NCBI RefSeq assembly: GCF_011758655.1
Contig: NZ_JAAMPA010000001.1
Location: 2,976,001-3,040,000 of the forward strand
Direction: 5' to 3'
Source: Modestobacter marinus
Lineage (GTDB): Bacteria; Actinomycetota; Actinomycetes; Mycobacteriales; Geodermatophilaceae
Length of the DNA stretch: 64,000 nt
Shown: positions 1 to 7,834 of the stretch, piece by piece
Layout: the number at the start of each line of letters is the position of its first letter
How positions within the stretch are numbered: position 1 is the stretch's first letter
Notes under the pieces: model-generated
Databases searched by the model: none
The model's input: the letters and a program-made list of their open reading frames with translations, nothing else
Told to the model about the DNA's origin: nothing
Program-made: the position numbers and the translations under genes

Positions 1-922
1 CCACCGGCGGGGCCAGCTGCCCGGCCGCGGCCAGGGAGACCGCCTGCTCCAGCTCGGCGAGGGTGTTGCCCACGCTGGCGACGACCCGCTGCTCGGCGAC
101 CACCAGCCCCAGCGGGCTCACCGTCAGCGCATCGGCGCTGTAGCCGACCAGGACCAGCCGGCCGCGGCGGCCGAGCACCGCGGTCGCCAGCTCCAGCGTC
201 GCGGTGACCCCGGCGAGCTCCACGACGACGTCGGCGCCCTGCCCGCCGGTCAGCCGGGTCACGGTCCCGGCGAGCTCGGCCGGGGAGACCGCGGCCACCG
301 CGCCGGCGGACCGGGCGGCCGACCGGCGGGCGCCGTCCCGGCTGACGGCCACGACGACGCCGCCGCGGCGGCGGGCCTCCTGCACCGCTGCCAGCCCCAC
401 CCCGCCGGCGCCGAGCACGACCACCACGTCGCCGGGCTCGACCCCGGCCTCGGTGAGCGCGTGCACCGCGGTGGTGCCGGCGCAGCACAGCGGCGCGGCC
501 GCCTCGAACGGCAGCTCGGCGGGCAGCCGGACCAGGCAGTGCGCCGGGACGACCAGCTGCTCGGCGAAGGCGCCGTCCGCGGCGAAGGCGAGCACGCCGC
601 GCGGGGCCAGGCACAGGTTCTGCCGGCCGCGCAGGCACCAGCGGCAGCTGCCGCAGAAGAGGTAGTAGTAGACGGCGACCCGGTCGCCCTCGGCCCAGCC
701 GGTGACCTCCGACCCGACCGCGTCGACCGTGCCGGCGGCCTCGTGGCCCAGCGTCATCGGCGTCCGGGACGGGGCGTAGAGGCCGTCGGTGAAGTGCAGC
801 TCGGTGCCGCAGACCCCGGCCGCGTGCACCCGCACCCGGACCTCGTCGGGGCCGGGCTCGGGCACCGGGACGTCGTCCAGGGCCAGGGGTCGGCCAGGTG
901 CGTGGAAACGGGCAGCGAGCAT
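1..922 (-). CDS. Zinc-dependent alcohol dehydrogenase, MDR family (3' end outside window)
   Basis: This is a medium-chain dehydrogenase that should oxidise an alcohol or reduce an aldehyde with NAD(P). Its C-terminus lies beyond the window edge, leaving about 307 residues. The N-terminus has the GroES-like domain with the catalytic-zinc motif GHEAAG. It also has the structural-zinc cluster FCGSCRWCLRGRQNLC, four Cys in the usual spacing. The Rossmann motif is VVVLGAGGVG. The ATG at 922 directly follows a TPP riboswitch whose 3' end contains the Shine-Dalgarno-like GGAGGGAG, so translation is probably controlled by thiamine pyrophosphate. The substrate cannot be told from sequence. The family call is firm; the physiological link to thiamine is inference. 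Confidence 0.9.
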   Translation of the reverse strand, partial: MLAARFHAPGRPLALDDVPVPEPGPDEVRVRVHAAGVCGTELHFTDGLYAPSRTPMTLGHEAAGTVDAVGSEVTGWAEGDRVAVYYYLFCGSCRWCLRGRQNLCLAPRGVLAFAADGAFAEQLVVPAHCLVRLPAELPFEAAAPLCCAGTTAVHALTEAGVEPGDVVVVLGAGGVGLAAVQEARRRGGVVVAVSRDGARRSAARSAGAVAAVSPAELAGTVTRLTGGQGADVVVELAGVTATLELATAVLGRRGRLVLVGYSADALTVSPLGLVVAEQRVVASVGNTLAELEQAVSLAAAGQLAPPV

Positions 923-927
923 CGAGC

Positions 928-1016
928 AGCTCCCTCCGCCGGCATGAACCGGATCAGGTGTGGACGGTCGGCGGTGGTCGTCCGCCTTCTCAGCCCGCGC
1001 CCGGGCTCCCGTGTGC
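928..1016 (-). promoter_or_regulatory. TPP (thiamine pyrophosphate) riboswitch
   Basis: On the minus strand the conserved THI-box blocks occur in order. GGCTGAGA is at 995-988, ACCTGAT at 959-953, and GGTTCATGCCGGCGGAGGGA at 950-931. Between the first two blocks lies a GC-rich variable arm (GGCGGACGACCACCGCC) able to fold as a hairpin. The purine-rich end overlaps the ribosome binding site of the alcohol dehydrogenase, whose ATG starts at 922. This is the layout of translation-controlling TPP switches in high-GC bacteria. Boundaries are approximate. Confidence 0.88.
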
Positions 1017-1026
1017 GCCGCCGAAG

Positions 1027-1251
1027 CTACCGCAGCGGGCTGACCGGCTCGACGCGGCGCAGGAACGACCGGATCGCCAGGTGGTGCGCGAGCTGCTCGC
1101 GGTGCGCCTCGCACGCCGTCCAGGTCTTCTCCCGGTCGGGCGTGTGCACCTTGGGGTTGTTCCACACCAGGACGACGGTCGCCGGCGCGCGGCAGCCCTT
1201 CGCCGAGCAGATCACGGCGTCGTCCCCGGCCGGCCCGGCGTCCTCGCTCAT
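1027..1251 (-). CDS. Small Cys/His protein of unknown function (74 aa)
   Basis: This is a 74-residue soluble protein starting MSEDAGPAGDD. A longer frame reaches 1341, but the added residues look like non-coding GC-rich sequence, so I chose the ATG at 1251. The pattern C-x4-C, a central VVLVWNNPKVHTPD stretch and then CEAH near the C-terminus suggest a small metal-binding fold. I recognise it as a type of short conserved actinobacterial protein, but I cannot give a function. It ends 11 bp before the TPP riboswitch on the same strand, so read-through into the dehydrogenase leader is possible. Confidence 0.7.
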   Translation of the reverse strand: MSEDAGPAGDDAVICSAKGCRAPATVVLVWNNPKVHTPDREKTWTACEAHREQLAHHLAIRSFLRRVEPVSPLR

Positions 1252-1415
1252 GGGGCGAGTCTGAGCTGCGGCACAGGGAACTGTCAGCAGGGGGTGCCAG
1301 GGTCGGTGCTGGCCGCGCCCCCTGTCCCCGGGCGCGGCCACCAGGACGGCCGTCCGGGACAGGAACGCGGGCCGTGACGGGTGCAGCCGGGGCCGGGGCC
1401 GGGTAGGGCGAGGGC

Positions 1416-2201
1416 ATGACTGACACCAAGCCCCTCGCCCTGGTCACCGGCGCCTCCAGCGGGATCGGCTTCGAGCTCGCCCGGCAGTTCGCCCGCAACG
1501 GCTTCGACCTGGTGATCGACGCCGAGGACCCGACCATCACCACCGCGGCCGCAAAGCTGCGCGGCGAGGGCGCCGAGGTGACCGCCGTCCAGGCCGACCT
1601 GCGCACCCCCGACGGCATCGAGCAGCTGTGGACCCGGGTGCAGGCCCTCGGTCGCCCGCTGGACGCGGCCGCGCTCAACGCCGGCGTCGGGCGGGGTGGT
1701 GCGTTCGTCGACACCGACTGGGCCGACGACCTGGAGGTCATGCAGCTCAACGTGGTCTCCACCGCGGCGCTGCTGAAGCTGGTGCTGGTCCAGATGACCG
1801 GGCGCAACCAGGGGCGGGTGCTGGTCACCTCCTCGGTCGCGGCGACCATGCCCGGGGCCTACCAGCCGGTCTACAACGCCTCCAAGTCCTTCGTCCAGTC
1901 GCTGACCGAGGCCGTGCAGCAGGAGCTCAAGGACTCCGCCGTCACGATCACCTCGCTGATGCCGGGGCCCACGGACACCGACTTCTTCGCCCGGGCCGAC
2001 CTGCAGGACACCGCCATGGGCAAGGGCCCCAAGGACGACGCCGCAAAGGTCGCCGAGCAGGGCTTCGCCGGGCTGATGGACGGGAAGAAGGAGGTCCACG
2101 CCGGCTCGCTGATGACGAAGGCGCAGGAGATGGCGAGCAAGGTCCTGCCCGACTCGGTGAAGTCCTCCGCCCACGAGTCGATGGCCAAGCCGCGCGACTG
2201 A
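1416..2201 (+). CDS. SDR family NAD(P)-dependent oxidoreductase
   Basis: This is a classical short-chain dehydrogenase of 261 residues. The cofactor motif TGASSGIG is at about residues 12-19. NAGVG follows near residue 90, a serine pair in VTSSVA, and the catalytic YNASK (YxxxK) after that. The length fits the classical family. Its C-terminal tail is lysine-rich (GPKDDAAK, DGKKEVH), with no membrane segment. The ATG at 1416 follows a G-rich stretch (GGGCGAGGG). It stands alone and is closed by a strong 18-bp-stem terminator. The substrate is unknown. Confidence 0.88.
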   Translation: MTDTKPLALVTGASSGIGFELARQFARNGFDLVIDAEDPTITTAAAKLRGEGAEVTAVQADLRTPDGIEQLWTRVQALGRPLDAAALNAGVGRGGAFVDTDWADDLEVMQLNVVSTAALLKLVLVQMTGRNQGRVLVTSSVAATMPGAYQPVYNASKSFVQSLTEAVQQELKDSAVTITSLMPGPTDTDFFARADLQDTAMGKGPKDDAAKVAEQGFAGLMDGKKEVHAGSLMTKAQEMASKVLPDSVKSSAHESMAKPRD

Positions 2202-2208
2202 CTCCCCT

Positions 2209-2248
2209 CGACGACGCCCCTCCCGGTCCCCCGGGAGGGGCGTCGTCG
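2209..2248. terminator. Strong hairpin terminator after the SDR gene
   Basis: A perfect 18-bp inverted repeat: CGACGACGCCCCTCCCGG at 2209-2226, a 4-nt loop, then its exact complement at 2231-2248. It lies 7 bp after the SDR stop codon. There is no U-tract, as is usual for high-GC actinobacterial terminators. Confidence 0.8.
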
Positions 2249-2325
2249 GCGTCGGGGGTCGCCGGCTTCCGCCCAGCGGCCGGTTCGCCTGCGCCCCGGT
2301 GGTGGTGAGCTGGCAGAGTCGGGGC

Positions 2326-3543
2326 ATGGACGACGTCGTCATCTGCTCCCCGGTCCGCACCCCCGTCGGTCGATTCGGCGGGGTCTTCGCCGGTCTGTCC
2401 GCCAACGAGCTCGCCGCCACCGCGCTGCGCGGCCTGGTGGAACGGACCGGCCTGGGGGAGGGCGAGGTCGACGACGTCATCCTCGGCAACTGCAGCCCCA
2501 GCGGGGAGAACCCGGCGATCGGCCGGATCGCGGCACTGGACGCCGGGCTGGGCGTGCAGGTGCCCGGCCTGCAGATCGACCGGCGCTGCGGCTCTGGGCT
2601 GCAGGCGGTCATCTACGCCGCGATGCAGGTGGCGGCCGGCGCCGGCAACGTCGTCGTGGCCGGCGGCGTGGAGTCGATGAGCAACGTCGAGCACTACGCC
2701 CTGGGGCTGCGCACCGGCGCCAAGGGCGACGGCGTCATGCTGCACGACCGGCTGGCCCGGGCCCGGGAGACCGCCGGCGGGCTGCACCACCCGGTGCCCG
2801 GCGGCATGCTCGAGACCGCCGAGAACGTGCGCCGGGAGTACGGGGTCGACCGGCTGGAGCAGGACGCCTGGGCGCTGCGCTCCCAGCAGGCCGCCGGCGC
2901 CGCCATCCGCGAGGGCCGGTTCGCCGACGAGATCATCGGCGTGGAGGTGCCCGGGACGCGCAAGACGCCGGCCCGCACGGTCACCGAGGACGAGCACCCC
3001 CGTCCCGACACGACGATGGAGGACCTGGCCGGGCTGCGCCCGGTCATGGGCCGGGTCGACCCGGAGGCGACGGTCACGGCCGGCAACGCCTCCGGCCAGA
3101 ACGACGGCGCCGCCGTCTGCGTGGTCACCACCCGGGCCGAGGCCGATCGCCGCGGCTGGCAGCCCTTCGTCCGGCTGACCGGCTGGGCCGTGGCGGGCGT
3201 GCCGCCGGAGACCATGGGCATCGGGCCGGTGCCGGCCACCGCCGCGGTGCTGGAGCGGACCGGGCTGACGCTGGCCGACATGGACCTCATCGAGCTCAAC
3301 GAGGCGTTCGCCAGCCAGGTGCTGGCCTGCCTGGGGGAGTGGAACCTGGGTTCGGGAGACCGCGAGCGGGTCAACGTCAACGGCTCCGGCATCTCACTGG
3401 GGCACCCGGTGGGCGCGACCGGCGCCCGCATCCTGGCCACGCTCGCCCACGAGATGCGCCGCCGGGAGGCCCGCTACGGGCTGGAGACGATGTGCATCGG
3501 CGGTGGTCAGGGGCTCGCCGCGGTGTTCGAGCGGGTGGTCTGA
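2326..3543 (+). CDS. Acetyl-CoA C-acyltransferase (thiolase)
   Basis: This is a thiolase of 405 residues that condenses or cleaves acyl-CoA thioesters. The nucleophilic cysteine is C88 in IDRRCGSG. Then come GGVESMSN, the NEAFA motif, the catalytic histidine in GHPVGATGA (about H360) and the C-terminal active-site cysteine C390 in CIGGGQG. All three catalytic residues are present. The ATG at 2326 is preferred over an upstream GTG at 2299: the hexamer CAGAGT at 2314-2319 sits 6 nt before it, as in leaderless transcripts. Sequence alone does not separate a biosynthetic acetoacetyl-CoA thiolase from a beta-oxidation thiolase. PHA genes lie 2.5 kb away but are not in the same operon. Confidence 0.92.
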   Translation: MDDVVICSPVRTPVGRFGGVFAGLSANELAATALRGLVERTGLGEGEVDDVILGNCSPSGENPAIGRIAALDAGLGVQVPGLQIDRRCGSGLQAVIYAAMQVAAGAGNVVVAGGVESMSNVEHYALGLRTGAKGDGVMLHDRLARARETAGGLHHPVPGGMLETAENVRREYGVDRLEQDAWALRSQQAAGAAIREGRFADEIIGVEVPGTRKTPARTVTEDEHPRPDTTMEDLAGLRPVMGRVDPEATVTAGNASGQNDGAAVCVVTTRAEADRRGWQPFVRLTGWAVAGVPPETMGIGPVPATAAVLERTGLTLADMDLIELNEAFASQVLACLGEWNLGSGDRERVNVNGSGISLGHPVGATGARILATLAHEMRRREARYGLETMCIGGGQGLAAVFERVV

Positions 3544-3555
3544 CCACACCGTCGG

Positions 3556-3576
3556 GTCTCGATCCGGCCACGAGAC
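3556..3576. terminator. Weak hairpin after the thiolase
   Basis: GTCTCG (3556-3561) and CGAGAC (3571-3576) can pair around a 9-nt loop, 13 bp after the thiolase stop. This is a short stem, so the terminator role is tentative. Confidence 0.35.
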
Positions 3577-3589
3577 GCCGGGCGATTAG

Positions 3590-3608
3590 TTAGGTGAGGC
3601 TTGCCTCA
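3590..3608 (+). promoter_or_regulatory. IdeR/DtxR iron box
   Basis: TTAGGTGAGGCTTGCCTCA matches the 19-bp DtxR/IdeR consensus (TTAGGTTAGGCTAACCTAA) at 15 positions. It lies 15 bp before the start of the siderophore-binding lipoprotein gene, just upstream of a possible -10 (TAGAAC at 3611). Binding of iron-loaded IdeR there should block transcription. An IdeR gene with all metal ligands is at 61080-61799. Confidence 0.85.
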
Positions 3609-3622
3609 GGTAGAACTCCACC

Positions 3623-4636
3623 ATGGTGTTCTCCCGATCGCTCGCGCGACGTACGTCCCTCAGCTCCCTCCCCGTCCTGGCGGTCGCCGTCCTGGCCGGC
3701 TGCTCGTCGGAACCCGACGGGCAGCCGGCCGGGGCCGCCACCGGCTCGACCGCGGGATCCGCCTTCCCGGTCACCATCGAGCACGCCTACGGGACGACGA
3801 CCATCCCCGAGGAGCCCGAGCGGGTGGTCTCCCTCGGCTACACCGAGCAGGACGCGATCCTCGCCTTCGACGTCGTCCCGGTCGCCGTCCGCTACGCCTT
3901 CGGGCCCGAGGACGACGTCTTCTTCCCCTGGGCCGACGAGGCGGCCGGGGACGCCGACCCGGAGATCCTGCCGCGCGCGGAGGTCGACCCGGAACAGATC
4001 GCGGCGCTCGACCCCGATCTGATCATGGCGGTCACCGCCGGCCTGACCGAGGACGAGTACCAGACCCTCAGCGCCATCGCGCCGACGGTCGTGCAGCCCG
4101 AGGAGCACATCGCCTTCGGCACGCCCTGGCAGGAGCAGACCCGGATCACCGGCGAGGCGCTCGGTCAGCCCGACCGCGCGGACGAGCTGGTCGCCGACGT
4201 CGAGGAGCAGATCGCGGCGGCCCGGGCCGAGCACCCGGAGCTGGAGGGGAAGACGGTCACCCTCTCCGGCCCGGCCTACGACGGCGAGTACCCCTTCCAC
4301 ACCTCCGACGACACCCGCACCCGGTTCTTCCTGGACCTCGGCATGGTCGTCGACCCGGCCCTGGACGCCGCGGCGCAGAGCGAGTTCTACGGCACCGTCA
4401 GCCGCGAGGAGGCCCGGATGCTGGACGCCGACGTGCTGGTGTTCCAGTCCGGCTCCGCGGCGGAGCGGGCCGGGATCGAGGCCGACCCGGTGCTGTCCGG
4501 GCTCCCCACCGTGACCGAGGGCCGGTCGGTCTTCATCGAGGACGAGGACTACGCGGCGCTGCAGTTCGCCAGCGCGCTGAGCCTGCCCTACCTGCTCGAC
4601 GGCTTCGCGCCCGAGCTGGCCGCGGTGGTCGACTGA
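3623..4636 (+). CDS. Iron-siderophore ABC transporter substrate-binding lipoprotein
   Basis: This is a 337-residue lipoprotein of the FepB/FecB (helical-backbone, class III) family. It should bind a ferric siderophore outside the membrane. The N-terminus has a basic start, a hydrophobic core and the lipobox LAGC (Cys about residue 27). After a short Gly/Ala-rich linker comes the family opening FPVTIEHAYGTTTIPEEPERVVSLGY. An IdeR box is immediately upstream, which supports iron-starvation expression. No permease or ATPase gene is adjacent, so the partner transporter must lie elsewhere. A perfect 9-bp hairpin separates it from the convergent LacI gene. Confidence 0.9.
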   Translation: MVFSRSLARRTSLSSLPVLAVAVLAGCSSEPDGQPAGAATGSTAGSAFPVTIEHAYGTTTIPEEPERVVSLGYTEQDAILAFDVVPVAVRYAFGPEDDVFFPWADEAAGDADPEILPRAEVDPEQIAALDPDLIMAVTAGLTEDEYQTLSAIAPTVVQPEEHIAFGTPWQEQTRITGEALGQPDRADELVADVEEQIAAARAEHPELEGKTVTLSGPAYDGEYPFHTSDDTRTRFFLDLGMVVDPALDAAAQSEFYGTVSREEARMLDADVLVFQSGSAAERAGIEADPVLSGLPTVTEGRSVFIEDEDYAALQFASALSLPYLLDGFAPELAAVVD

Positions 4637-4656
4637 GCGCCACGCCGCCCCCGGGG

Positions 4657-4679
4657 CCGCCGCGGTCACCCCGCGGCGG
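4657..4679. terminator. Shared terminator between convergent genes
   Basis: CCGCCGCGG (4657-4665), the loop TCACC and CCGCGGCGG (4671-4679) form a perfect 9-bp stem. It lies between the siderophore-binding protein and the LacI regulator and can serve both strands. Confidence 0.7.
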
Positions 4680-5690
4680 TCAGGGTGGCGGCGCCGTCGT
4701 CCCGCGCTCGACGAGCACCGGCGCAACGACCTCGGCCCGCTGCAGCGGTTGATCGGGCCCCCCGGTCAGCTGGGCGAGCAGGAGCTCGGCCGCGCCGGTG
4801 GCGAGCAGCGCGGCGCGGTTGTCCACGGTGGTGACCGGCGGTGACCACCACGCGTAGAACGGCTCGTCCTCGGTGCAGATCACCGACAGCTGGTCGGGCA
4901 CCCGCAGCTCGCCGTCGCCGATCACCGGCAGCGCGCCGAACGACGCCTCGTGGTTGGTCACCAGCAGCGCCGTCGGCGGCTCGGGCAGACCCACCAGTTC
5001 GCCGGCGGCCGACCTGCCGAAGTCCGGCGTGAAGGGTCCGCGCCACACCAGCTCGTCCAGGACCGGGAGGCCGGCCGCCGTCATCGCGGCCAGGAAGCCG
5101 GCGTGGTGCAGTCGGCCGGAGGTCACCTCCGGCGGGCCCTCGATCGCCGCGATCCGGGTGTGCCCCAGGTCGAGCAGGTGCTCGGTGGCCATCCGGGCCG
5201 CGGTCTCGTAGGCCGACATCACCGACGGTGCCGAGGACCCGGGCACCTCGCGGTTCATCGTCACGACCGCGTGCCCCGCCTGGACGAGGGCGTTGACCAG
5301 GTCGGTGTTCGCGCCCGAGCCGGCGATCACCACCCCGTCGAAGTGGTGCTGGCGGACGGTCTGCAGGAACGAGGCCTCGCGCGCCGGGTCGCCGCCGGTC
5401 GTGCACACCAGCAGCTGGTAGTCGTGCTGGGCGGCCCAGCACTGCAGGGTCTCGGCGATCGTGTGGAAGGTCGCCGTGCGCAGGGTGTTGACGACCAGGC
5501 CGATCAGGCCGGTGCGCCGGGTCCGCAGCGCGCTGGCCGTGCGGTTGGGCTCGTACTGCAGGTTCGCCGCGGCGGCCTCCACCCGGGCGCGGGTGCTGGG
5601 CAGCACGGCGGGGTGGCCGGACAGGGCGCGGCTCGCCGTGCTGGTGCTGACCCCGGCGGCCGCAGCCACGGAGCTCAACGTCGCAGGCAT
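4680..5690 (-). CDS. LacI family transcriptional regulator
   Basis: This is a 336-residue repressor with an N-terminal LacI helix-turn-helix (SSVAAAAGVSTSTASRALSG, about residues 6-25). The hinge and a periplasmic-binding-protein-like sensor domain follow. The start at MPATLSS (5690) was chosen because the HTH begins at residue 5, as in the family; a GTG 33 nt upstream would add an unusual basic tail. No sugar-utilisation gene adjoins it, so its target is unclear. A 9-bp inverted repeat at 5773-5796 in the upstream gap is a candidate operator. The effector is unknown. Confidence 0.88.
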   Translation of the reverse strand: MPATLSSVAAAAGVSTSTASRALSGHPAVLPSTRARVEAAAANLQYEPNRTASALRTRRTGLIGLVVNTLRTATFHTIAETLQCWAAQHDYQLLVCTTGGDPAREASFLQTVRQHHFDGVVIAGSGANTDLVNALVQAGHAVVTMNREVPGSSAPSVMSAYETAARMATEHLLDLGHTRIAAIEGPPEVTSGRLHHAGFLAAMTAAGLPVLDELVWRGPFTPDFGRSAAGELVGLPEPPTALLVTNHEASFGALPVIGDGELRVPDQLSVICTEDEPFYAWWSPPVTTVDNRAALLATGAAELLLAQLTGGPDQPLQRAEVVAPVLVERGTTAPPP

Positions 5691-5772
5691 GGCGCGCTTT
5701 CTACCGAAGTGGAGCAAGCGCACAACCGGTGCCCCCGGGCGGAGCCGCCGGGTGTAGGTGTGCTGCTACGCG

Positions 5773-5796
5773 AGGACACATCCGGCGATGTGTCCT
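5773..5796. promoter_or_regulatory. Inverted repeat, candidate operator
   Basis: AGGACACAT (5773-5781) and ATGTGTCCT (5788-5796) are perfect arms around CCGGCG. The repeat lies in the divergent gap between the LacI gene (start 5690) and phaC. It could be the LacI operator, but it is longer-armed and less CG-centred than typical LacI sites. Confidence 0.45.
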
Positions 5797-5935
5797 TCGA
5801 TGTAGTCCCCGCCCGCGACCGCCAGTCGGTCCGGGGCCGCCCCCGGGGGCCGTATCCGGCGGTCGACCACGGCCGGCCGGCGGCCTGCGGTTCCCGGTCG
5901 TCCCGTTCCGGATTGCCCACCCGGCGTGAACGCGG

Positions 5936-5951
5936 TGTGATGGGCGTCACG
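5936..5951 (+). promoter_or_regulatory. Crp/GlxR-like site upstream of phaC
   Basis: TGTGATGGGCGTCACG fits the Crp-family pattern TGTGA-N6-TCACA at 9 of 10 defined positions. It is centred about 70 bp before the phaC start, a position suited to activation. Confidence 0.5.
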
Positions 5952-6013
5952 CCGAGGGGCGCCCGCAGCGGGCGTCGTTCGACCGCCAGCGCGTCGAGAC
6001 GAGGAGCCCCCGT

Positions 6014-7834
6014 GTGCCAGCTCCGTACCCCCAGTGCACCACTCCCGAGCCACCTCGGGCGCGCGGCGTGAGCGCCGCCCCGCGCCCGGACGGGCAGCGC
6101 GCCGCACGGTCCGTCCCGGCGGCGGCGTCGACCACCGGCGGCGACCCCGACGCCGGACCGGAGCGGATCGCCGAGTCGGCCACCGGGCTGGACATGATCC
6201 TGACCGACGCCGCGCTCGGCCCGTTGCGCCGGCTGGTGCCGCCGGTCAGCAGCAGCCTGCGCTTCACCGCGGCGCTGGCGCGCCGGCCGCGGACCGTGCT
6301 CGGCCACACCGGCCGGCTCGTCGGGGAGTGGGGACGGATCGGGCTCGGCCGCTCCGAGGTGACGCCGGGGGCCAAGGACAAGCGCTACAGCGACCCGGCG
6401 TGGTCGGGCAACCCGATGCTGAAGCGGGCCATGCAGGCGCACCTGGTGACGGCGCAGACGGCGACCCAGCTGGTGGACGCCGCCGCCCTGCCCTATGCCC
6501 ACGACGAACGGATCCGGTTCTCCGTGACCAACATCGTCGAGGCCCTGGCACCCAGCAACAGCCCGGCGCTCAACCCCTCGGCGTGGAAGGCGGCGATCGA
6601 CACGGGCGGGCGGAGCGCGGTGTCCGGCACCAGGCGGCTGGTCCGCGACCTGTCCTCGGCGCCCCGGGTGCCCTCGATGGTCGAGCCGGACGCGTTCGAG
6701 GTGGGCAAGGACCTCGCCCGCACCCCCGGCGTCGTCGTGCTGCGGACGCCGGTGTTCGAGCTGATCCAGTACCAGCCCACCACGCCGACGGTGCACGCCG
6801 TCCCGCTGGTCATGGTGCCGCCGACGATCAACAAGTTCTACATCGCCGATCTCGCCGAGGGCCGCAGCATCGTCGAGCACGTCGTCGGCGGTGGGCAGCA
6901 GGTCTTCATGATGTCCTGGCGCAACCCCGACGCCCGGCACGCCGAGTGGGGCCTGGACACCTACGGACAGGCGGTGCTGGACGCCATGGCCGCGGCCGAG
7001 CGGATCGCCGGCGCCGAGCAGACCGGCCTGATGTCCTTCTGCTCCGGCGGCATCATCACCGCCATGGTGCTCGGGCACCTGGCGGCGATCGGTCAGCAGG
7101 ACCGGGTCGCGTCGGCCACCTTCGCGGTGACCGTGCTGGACCAGGCCCGGGGCGGGACGGTCGGGGCCTTCCTGGACGAGCGGTCGGCCCAGGCGGCCAC
7201 CCGGGCGTCGGCGAAGAAGGGCTACCTGGACGGCGCGACGCTGGCGGAGGTCTTCGCCTGGCTGCGGCCCAACGACCTGATCTGGAACTACTGGGTGAAC
7301 AACTACCTGCAGGGCAAGCCGCCGGCAGCCTTCGACATCCTCTACTGGAACGCCGACACCACCCGGATGACCGCCGCCCTGCACCGGGGGTTCCTGGAGC
7401 TGGCGGTGCGGAACTCGCTGACCGAGCCGGGGGCGGCGACCATGCTCGGGACGCCGGTGGACCTGTCGGCGGTCACCGTCGACAACTACGTGGTCGCCGG
7501 GATCGCCGACCACCTGTGCCCCTGGCAGTCCTGCTACGCGACCACCCAGCTGCTGGGCGGGGACAGTCGCTTCGTGCTCTCCACCAGTGGGCACATCGCC
7601 TCGCTGGTGAACCCGCCGACCAACCCGAAGTCGACCTGGCGGACGGCGCCGTCCGACGTCCCGGACGCCGACGAGTGGCTCGCCTCCGCGCACACCGAGA
7701 AGGGCTCGTGGTGGACCGACTACAGCCGCTGGGTGGCGGAGCGGTCCGGTGCGGAGGTCCCGGCCCCCACGGAGCTCGGCGGCGGCGGGCCCGTCCTGGG
7801 CGCCGCGCCCGGCACCTACGTGTTCGACAAGTGA
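6014..7834 (+). CDS. phaC: Class I poly(3-hydroxyalkanoate) synthase
   Basis: PHA synthase polymerises hydroxyacyl-CoA into storage granules. The 606-residue length fits class I. The lipase-like box is SFCSGG with the nucleophile near C343; the usual box is GxCxGG, so the first Gly is replaced by Ser. The acid lies in VAGIADHLCPW and the catalytic His in TSGHIASLV. RNPDARHAEWGLDTY is also typical. The GTG at 6014 follows GAGGAG with 7 nt spacing; the GTG at 6068 is an alternative, and the first about 50 residues are low-complexity. The stop overlaps the next gene by 4 bp, so synthase and depolymerase are probably made together. Confidence 0.93.
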   Translation: MPAPYPQCTTPEPPRARGVSAAPRPDGQRAARSVPAAASTTGGDPDAGPERIAESATGLDMILTDAALGPLRRLVPPVSSSLRFTAALARRPRTVLGHTGRLVGEWGRIGLGRSEVTPGAKDKRYSDPAWSGNPMLKRAMQAHLVTAQTATQLVDAAALPYAHDERIRFSVTNIVEALAPSNSPALNPSAWKAAIDTGGRSAVSGTRRLVRDLSSAPRVPSMVEPDAFEVGKDLARTPGVVVLRTPVFELIQYQPTTPTVHAVPLVMVPPTINKFYIADLAEGRSIVEHVVGGGQQVFMMSWRNPDARHAEWGLDTYGQAVLDAMAAAERIAGAEQTGLMSFCSGGIITAMVLGHLAAIGQQDRVASATFAVTVLDQARGGTVGAFLDERSAQAATRASAKKGYLDGATLAEVFAWLRPNDLIWNYWVNNYLQGKPPAAFDILYWNADTTRMTAALHRGFLELAVRNSLTEPGAATMLGTPVDLSAVTVDNYVVAGIADHLCPWQSCYATTQLLGGDSRFVLSTSGHIASLVNPPTNPKSTWRTAPSDVPDADEWLASAHTEKGSWWTDYSRWVAERSGAEVPAPTELGGGGPVLGAAPGTYVFDK

